A stretch of 52,537 nt of DNA from Synergistaceae bacterium (GCA_031269875.1 JAISYM010000106.1:1-52537), one strand, 5' to 3'. Shown: positions 1 through 9,289, numbered from the stretch's first letter. Program-made: numbers and translations. The notes: generated by a model from the sequence alone, not told the origin.

Positions 1-44
1 GTCAAATTCACTTTAAGGCAATTTACATCAATTTACCAGCTTAC

Positions 45-84
45 GAAAAAGCCCTGAATCCTTGTTATTTCTGGATTCAGGGCT
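45..84 (-). terminator. Rho-independent terminator of tRNA-Ser
   Basis: A 12-bp perfect stem (arms 50-61 and 73-84, AGCCCTGAATCC and its complement) with an 11-nt loop is followed on the minus strand by a run of T (plus-strand A at 46-50). It lies 28 nt downstream of the tRNA 3' end, so it most likely ends that transcript. Confidence 0.85.
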
Positions 85-111
85 ATCGTTCACTTGGCTT
101 GAATTTAAATC

Positions 112-205
112 TGGCGGTGAGGCAGGGATTCGAACCCTGGAGGGCGATTTTAGTCACCCTACTCGCTTAGCAGGCGAGTGCCTTCAGCCTCTCGGCCACC
201 TCACC
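112..205 (-). tRNA. tRNA-Ser (anticodon GCU)
   Basis: Read on the minus strand, this 94-nt sequence folds as a class II tRNA. The 7-bp acceptor stem is GGTGAGG/CCTCACC, followed by discriminator G and an encoded CCA. The anticodon stem CTCGC/GCGAG encloses loop CTGCTAA with anticodon GCT, there is a long variable arm, and the T arm carries GGTTCGAATCC. The long variable arm and anticodon identify a serine tRNA reading AGC/AGU codons. It is a single tRNA followed by its own terminator. Confidence 0.95.
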
Positions 206-305
206 GCATGGGTGCTATTCTATTTCGAGCGCTTCTCACTGTCAAGCTCTTTACGAGTTTTTACGAGTTTTTACGAGCTTGAGAGCCGCGCGCGCTGGCA
301 ATGGT

Positions 306-1400
306 TTACTCTGTCTTTACGGCGGCGTCTTCTGACAGCGCGTCCGCGGGTACTTCATCGGTTTCGGCGCCGCCTGCCGCCGCGTCGTCGGAAATTATGG
401 CAGGCACGGCCTCGGGTTTGCTGAAGATGGTGTCGTCCACAATCTGCACATCAGCCTTGTTCCTCAGTTCCTGAAGGAAATTCGTCTGCAAGCCTTGGCG
501 CTTCTGGCCTAAAACCATCTGCTCTATATCGGCGCTTACCTCGTCATAGGAAGATGTTCTGGCCGCCTCTTTCGAGCGCTTGAGGGCGAGGAGGAAATCG
601 CCGTCGGCGAGCTTCACCACATCCGTAACCTTGTTTATGGGCTGATCCTTTAGGGATTCGAGGGGGCCGGTCAGCTGGTCGAGCGGCGCTAAGATCGGAG
701 ACTCGTATGGGGAGTAGTCGAGTACATCCGCCGACGCGGCCTCCATGACGGTATTCCATGCCTGGCCGCCCGATATCGATTTTCTCGCGGCCGCGGCGGA
801 CTCCTCCGTGGCGAAGTGAGCCACGTTGACGTTGAAACCCTCCGGTCTCTGGAACGCAAAGTTCTTCATCGTATCGTAGAACGTGCGCTTCTCCTGTTCG
901 TCTGTCGACGCGGAGGCGGTTACTTCCTCAAAGACCTTCTGACGCAGAATCTGCTCCTCTATGCTGCTCCTGAGCTTGCGCTCGTCCATACCGGCCGCCT
1001 GCATCTGCTGGAGGAAAAGCTCCCTCGTCGGGAATGAGTTCTCTATGTTGCTTAAAGTCGATTCTATCTCATCCTTGGTGACCGTTATCTTACGCTCTTT
1101 TACTTCTTTGTCGAGATTCTTTATGATAGCCAGCTGATCAAGAACGCTGGAACGAAGCGACGGGTAATCCTCAGATGTGACGCCTTGCTCCAGGCCCATG
1201 CTCTGAATCATCCGCCCGACCTCTAACTCGACCTGGGACCGCATCACGCGATCGCCGTCAATGCGCGCCACGACATAGTCGCCTGTCCCGTCGCCGCGTC
1301 CGCCGGTGTACATTCCATATCCGGCGAAACATGATACCACAAACAGGATCACTATAATCAACATAATCCATCTGACATTTTTTCTAAAATATTGCATCAT
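306..1400 (-). CDS. SurA/PpiD-type N-terminal chaperone, membrane anchored
   Basis: This 364-residue protein has one N-terminal membrane helix (about residues 11-27) preceded by basic residues. A long helical region follows that resembles the SurA_N/PpiD chaperone domain (about 45-175), with motif DGDRVMRSQVELEV near its start. A parvulin-like segment may follow (about 185-275), but its active-site signature is not clear. The tail is acidic and alanine rich. The family helps fold exported and outer-membrane proteins at the periplasmic face. The gene lies 132 bp downstream of polA on the same strand. The start has AAGGGGG about 12 nt upstream, which is a long spacing. The family is likely; isomerase activity is uncertain. 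Confidence 0.72.
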   Translation of the reverse strand: MMQYFRKNVRWIMLIIVILFVVSCFAGYGMYTGGRGDGTGDYVVARIDGDRVMRSQVELEVGRMIQSMGLEQGVTSEDYPSLRSSVLDQLAIIKNLDKEVKERKITVTKDEIESTLSNIENSFPTRELFLQQMQAAGMDERKLRSSIEEQILRQKVFEEVTASASTDEQEKRTFYDTMKNFAFQRPEGFNVNVAHFATEESAAAARKSISGGQAWNTVMEAASADVLDYSPYESPILAPLDQLTGPLESLKDQPINKVTDVVKLADGDFLLALKRSKEAARTSSYDEVSADIEQMVLGQKRQGLQTNFLQELRNKADVQIVDDTIFSKPEAVPAIISDDAAAGGAETDEVPADALSEDAAVKTE

Positions 1401-1532
1401 AATATGAAATATCCCCCTTAATAATGCTCTGACTCATTGCTTTCAATCACAAACCGACAGCCGCAACCGAGTGATGATACTATGATTCCCCGCTTATGTC
1501 AAAACAAGCCGACAAGCCATTTTATCGCGCTT

Positions 1533-4094
1533 CTAAACGTCGGCTAACGAGTAACCGCGTTTGGACTCCGCTTTCAGAGGAATTTTTATACACTTCACGC
1601 TTTCCATTGTTTTAACCAACAGAGACTCGATCTCATCGGCCGCATCGAGCGGTGTCTCGCAGATAAGCGAGTCGTGAACCTGCAGAACGAGCAGTGTGTC
1701 CGGGTGACTGCCGGCGATGATCGCCTGAAAGCGGATAAGCGCTATTTTGGCTATGTCGGCGGCGGCGCTCTGTATCGGCGTGTTCACGGCAACCCTGCCG
1801 ATGGAATTCCCGCCGCGGCCCTCTACCGTGGTGACCTCGGCGAGGGACCTGACGCGGCCAAACTCCGAAATGGTATAGCCCCTGGCCTTGGCCTCGTTCG
1901 CGCTCTCCTCTATATAGTCCTTCACCCTGGGCAGAGCCGAAAAGTACCTGTCGACCAATCCTGCCGCCTCATACCTCGATATCCCCATTCTCTCGGCTAG
2001 ACCGTGCGCGCCCATCCCATACAGAAGGCCGAAGTTCACCGTCTTCGCGAATCGTCTCTGCTCCGGCGTTACATCTTCCGGCGGGACGCCGAATACCCAC
2101 GAGGCTGTCTCCCGGTGTATGTCCCTGTTATTGAGGAACGCTTCAAGCAAACGCTCCTCGCCTGACAGGTGAGCCAAGACGCGCAGTTCGATCTGAGAGT
2201 AGTCCGCCGCGACGAATACGCGGGGCGTCCCGCCGTATTCCCCTGGCCTGATCGCTTGCCTGAACTTTACGGCCCACTCCCCGAACACCGGCAGATTCTG
2301 AACATTGGGGTCGCGGCTCGCGAGCCGCGCTGTTCCCGTCGCGGTGTGCAGGAAGGTCGAATGTATTCTGCCATCGGGAGATAAGGCCGCGTGCTTTAAA
2401 AAGGGGTGCACGAAACCGGAGGACATTTTTGAACACTCGCGAAAGTCGAGCATCTTGCGCGGAATATCGCAGAGCGGCGCCGGGAGGCGCGAAAGCTCCT
2501 CCAGAACGCCTACGTCCGTCGAGTAACCGGTCTTTGTCTTCTTGACCGCCGGCAGTCTGAGCCTCTCGAATAGCAGTTCGCCTACCTGCTTTGTCGAGTT
2601 CAGGTTTATAATCCCACCGGCCGCGTTCCAGATATCCCGCTCCACTTGAGAGATATGCGCTTTGAGTTCATCATCCAGTTCGCGCAGACGGCCCGGATCG
2701 GCATAAATGCCGTTTGAGCCGAGCGCGGCAAGTACCGGTACCAACGGGGCGTCAATCTCCTCCATTACGCTCTCCATTGACCCGGAGCGCGGATTCGCGG
2801 CGAAAGCGCGCCACATCTCCAGTATGCGGACCGCGCCGGGCGCGCCCGTTTTTACGCCGGACTCGCCCGATATAAACGCCAGATCGTGAGCCTTCGCGTC
2901 CGGGTGAAGGAAATAGTGCGCGATTTCGACGTCCCGAATCATCCGCGGGCGCGCGGACAGAGCCGGGATCTTTTGCAGCCAGTTCCCGTACCCGGCCAGG
3001 ATCAGCTTTTTTTCTTTTTTTTCCGGCCGCTCTGGAGAGAGCCACTCGATAAAAGCCGTCATAGTCTCCCCGGACAGCTCGGCGAACTCGCCCGAAAGCG
3101 TCATCGCGATGTCGGGGTCCCGGGATAAAATCAGCGTTTCCCCTCCAAATACGACGCTTGCGTCGGCCTCCAGCGGCGTCAAGGCGTCATGCGGACGCCG
3201 CGTTGGACCGTTCCCGGAAGCGGACTCGTCCAGCCCAAGGCGGGATATGAGCCGCTTGAGACCGAGACGAGCGCAAAGATCATACGCGGCTGCCGCATCC
3301 GGCGCATTCTTCCGCAGGAGATCTACAGGCATAGGCCGCACGCTCTGCGGCACGATCAAATCATAACTCAGGAAAGCCGATTGCCTGCCGCTTTCCAGCT
3401 TCTTCCTCTGGCTCCCCGTAAGCGAGTCCAGCGCCTCGTATATGGCGCCCAGCGCGCCGTGCGACGCGAGAAGCGAACGGGCCGTCTTATCCCCAATGCC
3501 GGGCACGCCGGGGATATTATCGACGGAGTCGCCGACCAGCGCCAGATAGTCCGCCATAGCCTTGGGGGGAAAACCGTACTCCTCAGTGAAGCTCGCTTCG
3601 TCATACAGCTTGAACTCCGTGATGCCCTTCGTGGGCCTGGCGAGGGTAACGCCCGGGCGAAGCGTCTGCAGCAGGTCCTTGTCCGCGGACAGGATGATCA
3701 CATCCATCCCCGCGGTCGCCGCGGCCGTCGCGGTCGCCGCGATGAGATCGTCGGCCTCCGTCCCATCCTCCACAAAAACGGGGAAGCCCAAGACGCGGGA
3801 CAATTCCATTATGAGCGGCATCTGCGGCTTGAAGGACTCGGGGGTAGGGGCGCGTCCTTCTTTGTAAGCGCCGTACATCGCGTTGCGCGCGGTCGGCCCG
3901 TGCGGATCGAAGAAGAGCGCCGTCCTGTCGGGCCTCCACTGATCCATCGCCTTTATCAGCATATTAATGAAGCCAAAAATCGCGTTGGTCGGCGTCCCGT
4001 CCGGAGCGTTCATCTCGGGTATCGCGTAAAACCCCCTGAAGGCGAGTCCGTGTCCGTCTATAAGCAGTACTTTTTCTTTTTTATCATTCTCCAC
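1533..4094 (-). CDS. polA: DNA polymerase I (proofreading site apparently lost)
   Basis: An 853-residue DNA polymerase I for repair and Okazaki-fragment processing. The N-terminal 5' nuclease (about 1-290) contains LLIDGHGLAFRGFYA and GVPGIGDKTA. The C-terminal polymerase shows motif A (DYSQIELRVLAHLSGE), motif B (RRFAKTVNFGLLYGMGAHG) and motif C (LQVHDSLICE). The middle 3'-5' exonuclease-like domain (about 300-480) lacks the DxE metal-binding signature, so it is probably only structural, as in Taq polymerase. The start is a GTG at 4094, seven nt after GGAGG (4102-4106). The upstream in-frame ATG at 4124 has no ribosome site. The gene is divergent from gltX. Confidence 0.95.
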   Translation of the reverse strand: MENDKKEKVLLIDGHGLAFRGFYAIPEMNAPDGTPTNAIFGFINMLIKAMDQWRPDRTALFFDPHGPTARNAMYGAYKEGRAPTPESFKPQMPLIMELSRVLGFPVFVEDGTEADDLIAATATAAATAGMDVIILSADKDLLQTLRPGVTLARPTKGITEFKLYDEASFTEEYGFPPKAMADYLALVGDSVDNIPGVPGIGDKTARSLLASHGALGAIYEALDSLTGSQRKKLESGRQSAFLSYDLIVPQSVRPMPVDLLRKNAPDAAAAYDLCARLGLKRLISRLGLDESASGNGPTRRPHDALTPLEADASVVFGGETLILSRDPDIAMTLSGEFAELSGETMTAFIEWLSPERPEKKEKKLILAGYGNWLQKIPALSARPRMIRDVEIAHYFLHPDAKAHDLAFISGESGVKTGAPGAVRILEMWRAFAANPRSGSMESVMEEIDAPLVPVLAALGSNGIYADPGRLRELDDELKAHISQVERDIWNAAGGIINLNSTKQVGELLFERLRLPAVKKTKTGYSTDVGVLEELSRLPAPLCDIPRKMLDFRECSKMSSGFVHPFLKHAALSPDGRIHSTFLHTATGTARLASRDPNVQNLPVFGEWAVKFRQAIRPGEYGGTPRVFVAADYSQIELRVLAHLSGEERLLEAFLNNRDIHRETASWVFGVPPEDVTPEQRRFAKTVNFGLLYGMGAHGLAERMGISRYEAAGLVDRYFSALPRVKDYIEESANEAKARGYTISEFGRVRSLAEVTTVEGRGGNSIGRVAVNTPIQSAAADIAKIALIRFQAIIAGSHPDTLLVLQVHDSLICETPLDAADEIESLLVKTMESVKCIKIPLKAESKRGYSLADV

Positions 4095-4132
4095 AGGCGA
4101 ACCTCCGTTGATGTATAATTTCAATCGGCTCC

Positions 4133-4140
4133 ATTATAAT
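4133..4140 (+). promoter_or_regulatory. -10 element between divergent polA and gltX
   Basis: TATAAT at 4135-4140 on plus and its mirror image ATTATA at 4133-4138 (TATAAT on minus) could serve as -10 boxes for both divergent genes. No convincing -35 box is seen at 16-18 bp on either side. A plus-strand start near 4147 would put the upstream GTG at 4146 outside the transcript. This supports ATG 4194 as the gltX start. Confidence 0.35.
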
Positions 4141-4193
4141 AGAGAGTGGCGCAATATACCAATTCGCAAACTTTGGAGGTAGTCTTCAAGAGG

Positions 4194-5540
4194 ATGAGTA
4201 AAGACGGAAAAGTAAGGGTTCGCTTCGCCCCCAGCCCAACAGGGGCGCTTCACATCGGCGGCGCGCATACGGCGCTGTTTAACTGGCTTTGGGCCAGACG
4301 CAGCGGCGGCACGTTCATATTGCGCATCGAGGACACGGACGCCCTGAGATCGACAGCCGAGTACGAGGACACGATTATGGCCGGACTCAAGTGGCTTGGC
4401 TTAGACTGGGACGAAGGGCCCGATATCGGCGGTGAGGCCGGGCCCTACCGTCAATCGGAGAGAATGGATCTTTACAGAAAATACGCGGACCAGCTCCTTG
4501 AATCGGGCCTCGCATACAGGGAGGACGACGCCGTTATCTTTAAGACACCTGTCGGCGTGAACCTCGTCTTGGACGACGCGATATACGGCGAGATCAAGAT
4601 ACAGAGCGAGAAGGCGTCCATGAGCCCGGACGGGTCGGTAAAGGACATCGTCATCATCAAGAGGGACGGGATGCCAACGTACAATTTCGCTGTCGTTGTG
4701 GACGATCACGAAATGGACATCAACTGGGTAATACGCGGGGAGGATCACATCTCGAACACGCCGAAGCAGATGCTCATCTATCGCGCCCTCGAGTGGGAGA
4801 CGCCAAACTTCGCTCACCTGCCGATGATATTGGGCAAGGACAAGAAGAAACTTTCCAAGCGTCACGGGGCGACGAGCGTTTTCGAGTACAATGACATGGG
4901 CTACCTGCCGGACTCCGTCTTCAACTTCCTTGCGCTGCTGGGGTGGGCGCCGGGCGGCGGCGTCGAAATATTCGACAGGGGCACGGCCGCAAAGTCATTC
5001 GAGCTGTCCAAGGTGATTAAAAAACCGGCCGTCTTCGATATGGACAAGCTCAACTTCGTGAACCAGGAACACCTCAAGATCATGGATCCAGCCATCAAGA
5101 AGAAGATCGTCGAGCCGTTCTGGGCGGAACTCGGGCTCCATCCCGAAAAGCACTCAGAGCAGTACCTCATGGACGCGCTCACGCTGATGGGCGCCAGGGG
5201 CAGGACCACAAATGAGCTGGCCATGTTCAGCGACTATTTCGTGGATTTCTCCCCCGTCAAGGAACGGTACGACGCAAGTGAAATCTCACCTGAGCAGAGG
5301 GATACGCTGAAAAAATTCTTCGCTCTGTTTATGTCCATTCCGAAGTGGAAGTCTCAAGAAATGGAAGCCTTCGCCAGAAATTGGTGCGAGACAAACGGCG
5401 CGTCTCTCAAGGAAATAGCCCTTCCTCTGCGCTGGGCGCTCACCGGCCGCAAGGTGAGCCCTGGGGTTTTCGAGGTCGCGCAACTCCTCGGCCCCGACGA
5501 ATGCCGCCTGAGGTTGAAGCACTTTAATTTTCTGGATTAA
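4194..5540 (+). CDS. gltX: Glutamyl-tRNA synthetase
   Basis: A class I aminoacyl-tRNA synthetase that charges tRNA-Glu, about 448 residues and so near the usual family length. The catalytic domain begins VRVRFAPSPTGALHIGGAHT, where HIGG is the HIGH-type signature. LRIEDTDALRS follows, and the second signature is KKLSKRHGA (KMSKS type). The C-terminal third is the anticodon-binding region. ATG 4194 is chosen because a -10 box at 4135-4140 predicts a transcript starting after the alternative GTG 4146. GGAGG at 4175-4179 is 14 nt from the ATG, longer than usual, so the exact start remains uncertain. It converges with tmcAL across a palindromic element. Confidence 0.93.
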   Translation: MSKDGKVRVRFAPSPTGALHIGGAHTALFNWLWARRSGGTFILRIEDTDALRSTAEYEDTIMAGLKWLGLDWDEGPDIGGEAGPYRQSERMDLYRKYADQLLESGLAYREDDAVIFKTPVGVNLVLDDAIYGEIKIQSEKASMSPDGSVKDIVIIKRDGMPTYNFAVVVDDHEMDINWVIRGEDHISNTPKQMLIYRALEWETPNFAHLPMILGKDKKKLSKRHGATSVFEYNDMGYLPDSVFNFLALLGWAPGGGVEIFDRGTAAKSFELSKVIKKPAVFDMDKLNFVNQEHLKIMDPAIKKKIVEPFWAELGLHPEKHSEQYLMDALTLMGARGRTTNELAMFSDYFVDFSPVKERYDASEISPEQRDTLKKFFALFMSIPKWKSQEMEAFARNWCETNGASLKEIALPLRWALTGRKVSPGVFEVAQLLGPDECRLRLKHFNFLD

Positions 5541-5735
5541 AAAATATAACTATCCAATTGTCTCATAATGATGAACCCGAGATGACGGACCGGCGACTCA
5601 CTTCGCGAATTGGACCGCTCATACACCTCTGTCCTGAGCTGATTCGCTCGCCCGACATCCATGTCGGCCGCCAATTCGCTGCGTTCGTTCGCCGGTCCGT
5701 CATCTCTTTCCCGAAACAATTGTATAGTCATAAAA
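5541..5735. repeat. 195-bp imperfect palindromic element (MITE-like)
   Basis: Between convergent gltX and tmcAL lies a nested inverted repeat. The outer arms at about 5545-5564 and 5713-5732 agree at about 17 of 20 positions (core CAATTGT). The inner arms 5579-5596 and 5689-5706 are an 18-bp perfect match. A further GCGAATTGG/CCAATTCGC pairing lies inside, and CCGACAT-CC-ATGTCGG forms a small hairpin at 5652-5667. It could be a miniature inverted-repeat element or an elaborate bidirectional terminator. It codes for nothing convincing, and the 5558-5923 plus-strand frame is an accident of the palindrome. Confidence 0.6.
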
Positions 5736-5737
5736 TT

Positions 5738-7018
5738 TTATCGCCGCTTCCCGGCCATGAGCGGGACGCGCCTCGCTTCGGCGCGTATTTCAGGGCGGTC
5801 GGTCAGCATCTCCCACAGCTCCGCCGCCCTGTGTTCTATTTCCATCATCTTGGCTGCCCCGGATACAGACAAAACATCCGGGCGGCCTTTGGGGACGTGC
5901 GCGCGCGATATCACCGGCAGTGACGCCGTGTCGCGCATGAGCGCAAGCAGGCTCCTGCCCGTTTCGTTCGCTCCGAGGACCCTTATGTATGCCGGGCCGC
6001 TCCTCTGAAAGGCGCGGCTCTCCTCGTGGCTCAAACCTATCAGCAGGTGCGCGCAGTGACGCTGAATCCTCCCCTTCGTGTACCTGCGGGTAACACAGCT
6101 TTCCACGAACGATTCGAACGACTCCGACCTCCAGGCGGCTGCGATCATCCTGTTCTCCAGCCCCTCCCCCATCTCCGAAATTTCCCTGAGACCTTCCGCC
6201 CCGGCGCGGAGAAGGGCCTGCCTCACCGCCCGCCACAGACGCCCGCCGCCAAGCGCGAGCCGCCCGCCGTCCCAAGCCTCGCGAAGCAAAGCGGCGCACG
6301 CGTCCGGCATCATGGAATACGCAAGTTTTTGTTTGTCTCTTTCGTCCTGTTTTCCGGCGCAAAGAAGGCTCCTTATCGCGGCGGCGCTGGCGATGTGAGC
6401 GCCGATATCATTTCCTGTCACAGAGGGCAATTCCTCCTCGTGAAAACCAGCTCCGATACGCTCGACAGCAAAAGGTTCGATATTGTAATTTTTCTCGCGG
6501 ACGCGCTTCACGTAGGCTAACGCGAGATTGTTGTTCGGGCTCTTGAGCAGATCGAGCGCGCCCGGTACGGACTCGTCCAGCGCCATGCTTCTCGACTGGA
6601 CAAACGAATACCCCTCGCGCAGAAATTTTTTAAGGGATGTTTTAAAGGAGCGCGGCTCCTCGTTCAGCAAGTCGGCCAAAGCGCTGAGCGCAGGCAAATC
6701 CGGTGTCTCCATCCCGAAGGAGACGCCGGAGACGAGACCCGTGGACGCCAGGATATCGACCGCCGCGTTTGCGAAGACGCCAGCGTTATGCGACGAGAAC
6801 ACAACGGGGAGTTCCAGCACGAGATCGACGCCGCTCTCGATCGCCATCGCCGCCCTGACGCTTTTGTCCGCAACAGCCGGCAGACCGCGCTGGACAAAAT
6901 TCGATGAAATTACTGATATTACGGCATTAAACCCGCCACGTCCCCGCGATTTCCTGATATGATATGCGTGCCCCCTGTGAAGGGGGTTATATTCTGCTAT
7001 AATTCCGACTGCGTTCAA
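5738..7018 (-). CDS. tmcAL: tRNA(Met) cytidine acetate ligase (TmcAL/YlbM)
   Basis: A 426-residue member of the TmcAL nucleotidyltransferase family, which uses acetate and ATP to make N4-acetylcytidine at the wobble base of elongator tRNA-Met. The N-terminus carries the family signature GIIAEYNPLHRGHAYH, with HRGH as the HxGH nucleotide-binding motif. SNFVQRGLPA and the GVDLVLELPVVFSS strand follow. A TTG start at 7018 fits best: it has AGGAG 10 nt upstream (7029-7033) and makes the protein begin NAVGIIAEYNP, as family members do. The more distal ATG 7045 has no ribosome site. It is divergent from ackA, whose acetyl-phosphate metabolism draws on the same acetate pool. Confidence 0.87.
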   Translation of the reverse strand: MNAVGIIAEYNPLHRGHAYHIRKSRGRGGFNAVISVISSNFVQRGLPAVADKSVRAAMAIESGVDLVLELPVVFSSHNAGVFANAAVDILASTGLVSGVSFGMETPDLPALSALADLLNEEPRSFKTSLKKFLREGYSFVQSRSMALDESVPGALDLLKSPNNNLALAYVKRVREKNYNIEPFAVERIGAGFHEEELPSVTGNDIGAHIASAAAIRSLLCAGKQDERDKQKLAYSMMPDACAALLREAWDGGRLALGGGRLWRAVRQALLRAGAEGLREISEMGEGLENRMIAAAWRSESFESFVESCVTRRYTKGRIQRHCAHLLIGLSHEESRAFQRSGPAYIRVLGANETGRSLLALMRDTASLPVISRAHVPKGRPDVLSVSGAAKMMEIEHRAAELWEMLTDRPEIRAEARRVPLMAGKRR

Positions 7019-7088
7019 GCGCTCTCGACTCCTCTTGAGATACATTACGTTCGAGGAGCGAATCGGTCAAGGAGGTTCATGTGTAATT

Positions 7089-8279
7089 ATGAAGATTCTC
7101 GTTTTAAACTGCGGCAGTTCCTCTCTTAAGTATCAGCTGTTCGATATGAAGGGCGAAGTTGTCTTGGCAAAGGGACTGGTTGAGAGGATAGGTATAGGCG
7201 GCTCGCTCGTGAAACACACGAAAGGCGAGAGTTCAACCGTTCACAAACCCGACATTCAGGATCACTCCCAGGCCATAAAGATCGTGCTCGATCTGCTGAC
7301 CGGGCCCGAGACCGGCGTACTCAGCGACCTCGGAGAGATAACGGCTGTCGGACACCGCGTCGTACACGGCGGAGAGAAAAACGCCAAATCGGTGCTCATA
7401 ACGAGCGACGTTATCAAAAGCATCGAGGAGTGCGTACCGCTCGCTCCGCTCCATAACCCGGCGAACCTGATGGGCATTTACGCCATGCAGAAGATGCTGC
7501 CCGGCGTGCCGAACGTCGCGGCTTTCGACACAGCGTTTCACCAGACAATGCCGCGCGAGGCCTATGTATACGGCATACCGTTCGAGTATTACGAGAGGGA
7601 TCGTGTGCGCCGCTACTCGTTCCACGGGACGAGCCACGACTTTGTCTCCGCGAGGGCCGCGGAGATACTCGGCAAATCAATTGAGTCACTCAAGATAGTC
7701 ACGTGCCACCTGGGTAACGGCAGTTCACTGGCCGCGGTAGACCGCGGCAGGAGCGTCGACGCGAGCATGGGAATGGGCACGAGCTGCGGGGTTCTTATGG
7801 GCACCCGCTGCGGGGACGTCGACGCGTCCGTGCTGCTTCACATCATGGAGCTAGGGAGCAGCGCGTCCGAGTTAAGCGACATTCTGCACAAGAAGAGCGG
7901 CTTGCTCGGCGTCTCCGGCGTTTCGAGCGACCTGCGCGACGTTGAGAAGGCGGCTGAGGACGGCAGTGAGCGCGCCAAGCTCGCCTGCGACATACTGTAC
8001 AGATCCGTTAAGAAGTACATCGCCGCATACGCCGCTGTCATGGGCGGAATCGACGCGATCGTATTCACCGCCGGGATCGGCGAGAACAGCGACCTGACCC
8101 GTAAGTCTGTAATATCCGGTCTGGAGTTCATGGGCGTCAAGCTGGACGACTCCAAGAACGGCGGCCTTCGCGGCAAAGAGGCGATAATCAGCGCCGACGA
8201 CTCGAAGGTGAAGGTGCTGGTCGTCCCAACGAACGAGGAACTTCTTATCGCGAGGGACACCCAGAGACTGGCAAAATAA
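7089..8279 (+). CDS. ackA: Acetate kinase
   Basis: A 396-residue acetate kinase, interconverting acetyl phosphate plus ADP with acetate plus ATP, the last step of fermentative substrate-level phosphorylation. Family landmarks in order are VLNCGSSSLKYQLF at the N-terminus, GHRVVHGGE, AAFDTAFHQTMP, RRYSFHGTSHDFV, CHLGNGSSLAAVDRGRS and FTAGIGENS. The start ATG 7089 gives the typical MKILVLNCGSSS beginning. AAGGAGG (7069-7075) lies 13 nt upstream, a little far. No phosphotransacetylase is in the window. yceD follows 14 nt downstream, so ackA-yceD-rpmF may be co-transcribed. Confidence 0.97.
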   Translation: MKILVLNCGSSSLKYQLFDMKGEVVLAKGLVERIGIGGSLVKHTKGESSTVHKPDIQDHSQAIKIVLDLLTGPETGVLSDLGEITAVGHRVVHGGEKNAKSVLITSDVIKSIEECVPLAPLHNPANLMGIYAMQKMLPGVPNVAAFDTAFHQTMPREAYVYGIPFEYYERDRVRRYSFHGTSHDFVSARAAEILGKSIESLKIVTCHLGNGSSLAAVDRGRSVDASMGMGTSCGVLMGTRCGDVDASVLLHIMELGSSASELSDILHKKSGLLGVSGVSSDLRDVEKAAEDGSERAKLACDILYRSVKKYIAAYAAVMGGIDAIVFTAGIGENSDLTRKSVISGLEFMGVKLDDSKNGGLRGKEAIISADDSKVKVLVVPTNEELLIARDTQRLAK

Positions 8280-8293
8280 ACGGCGGTACATAC

Positions 8294-8863
8294 GTGAAAA
8301 ACATCAAAGCCCCCCCGGACAGTTGGAACTGCAAGGTGTTACTGTCCAGAATACCGAAAAACGGCGAACCCCTCGACGAGACGTTCGAACTGGAGTTGTG
8401 CGCGCCCATTGAACATTGGGGGCAGGAGTACGCTCCGAACGGCCCTGTCGCGGCAAGCGCCCGCTTTTCGTTCGCGAACGAGAGGATACTGGCCTCGGTC
8501 TCCGTACGCGCCTCTTTCTGTCTGCCCTGCTCCCGCTGCCTCCGCGAAACCCACGTCGACGCGGCGGGAGAGTTAAAGTATCTCTTTTCGCTGCGCCCGT
8601 TAAAGGACGCGCGGGACGAGGACGAAGGGAGCGAGGACGAGGAAATAGACGTGATACAGGTGGACAGCTTTCAGGCGGAGCTGGACATTACACAGTGCGT
8701 GTGGGAAGTCCTGCTGCTCTGCTTGCCCGAGAGGGCGCTCTGCTCCGCGGGGTGCAAGGGCCTCTGCCCGATATGCGGCCGGGATAAAAACGAAGGCGAT
8801 TGCGGCTGCCGCGATGACAATATGGATCCGCGCCTTGCCGTCCTTCGCGATCTTGATGTATAA
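8294..8863 (+). CDS. yceD: YceD (DUF177) family protein
   Basis: A 189-residue DUF177/YceD protein. The family is nearly always encoded directly upstream of rpmF and is linked to 23S rRNA or L32 homeostasis. The N-terminal half is beta-rich (FELELCAPIEHWG). The centre has CLPCSRCLRE and an acidic loop (about 100-118). The C-terminus carries the characteristic cysteines (CSAGCKGLCPICGRDKNEGDCGC) and ends DPRLAVLRDL, a signature of the family. The start is GTG at 8294 with a weak purine-rich site. It is 43 nt from rpmF. Confidence 0.88.
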   Translation: MKNIKAPPDSWNCKVLLSRIPKNGEPLDETFELELCAPIEHWGQEYAPNGPVAASARFSFANERILASVSVRASFCLPCSRCLRETHVDAAGELKYLFSLRPLKDARDEDEGSEDEEIDVIQVDSFQAELDITQCVWEVLLLCLPERALCSAGCKGLCPICGRDKNEGDCGCRDDNMDPRLAVLRDLDV

Positions 8864-8906
8864 TATCGCAGTTTTCTGAAGTTCCAGGAGTAGAGGAGGG
8901 AATACA

Positions 8907-9104
8907 ATGGCAACTCCAAAAAGAAGAATCTCCCACGCCCGCACGCACAACCGCAAGGCGAAGTTTCTTGGCGCGCTGTCCGCGCCGGCCCATACCGTGT
9001 GCGCGCATTGCGGTGAGATCATACAGACGTATCGCGCGTGCGGAAACTGCGGTTACTATCGCGGCAGACAGGTGCTGAAGATAGCCGCGGAAGAGGAGAA
9101 ATAG
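8907..9104 (+). CDS. rpmF: 50S ribosomal protein L32 (zinc form)
   Basis: A 65-residue L32 protein of the large ribosomal subunit. It begins MATPKRRISHARTHNRKAKF, the usual basic N-terminus. It has two CxxC pairs (CAHC and CGNC), so it is the zinc-binding form. AGGAGGG lies just upstream of ATG 8907. It follows yceD, the standard gene pair. Confidence 0.97.
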   Translation: MATPKRRISHARTHNRKAKFLGALSAPAHTVCAHCGEIIQTYRACGNCGYYRGRQVLKIAAEEEK

Positions 9105-9289
9105 CGCGGCCTTCATAATACAGTTCCCCGCGCCTGAACGCGTCTGCCCGGGGTTCAATATGACAACGAGATAGGGCGAGGCCTGTATAATGCCTCGCTT
9201 ATATTGATTTGTGATGAGGAACCTGACGTTAAAAAATTTTGATGGCGGCGTTTATGATCGGTCCAGTAAGGGAAGAGGATTGAACGGAA

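Noticed and set aside
62-424. 120-residue plus-strand open frame over the tRNA
   Set aside because: It covers the terminator and tRNA-Ser gene, so the open frame is by chance.
3189-4118. 309-residue plus-strand open frame
   Set aside because: It lies entirely opposite polA, is rich in Arg and Gly as expected from antisense of a GC-rich gene, and has no ribosome site or family pattern.
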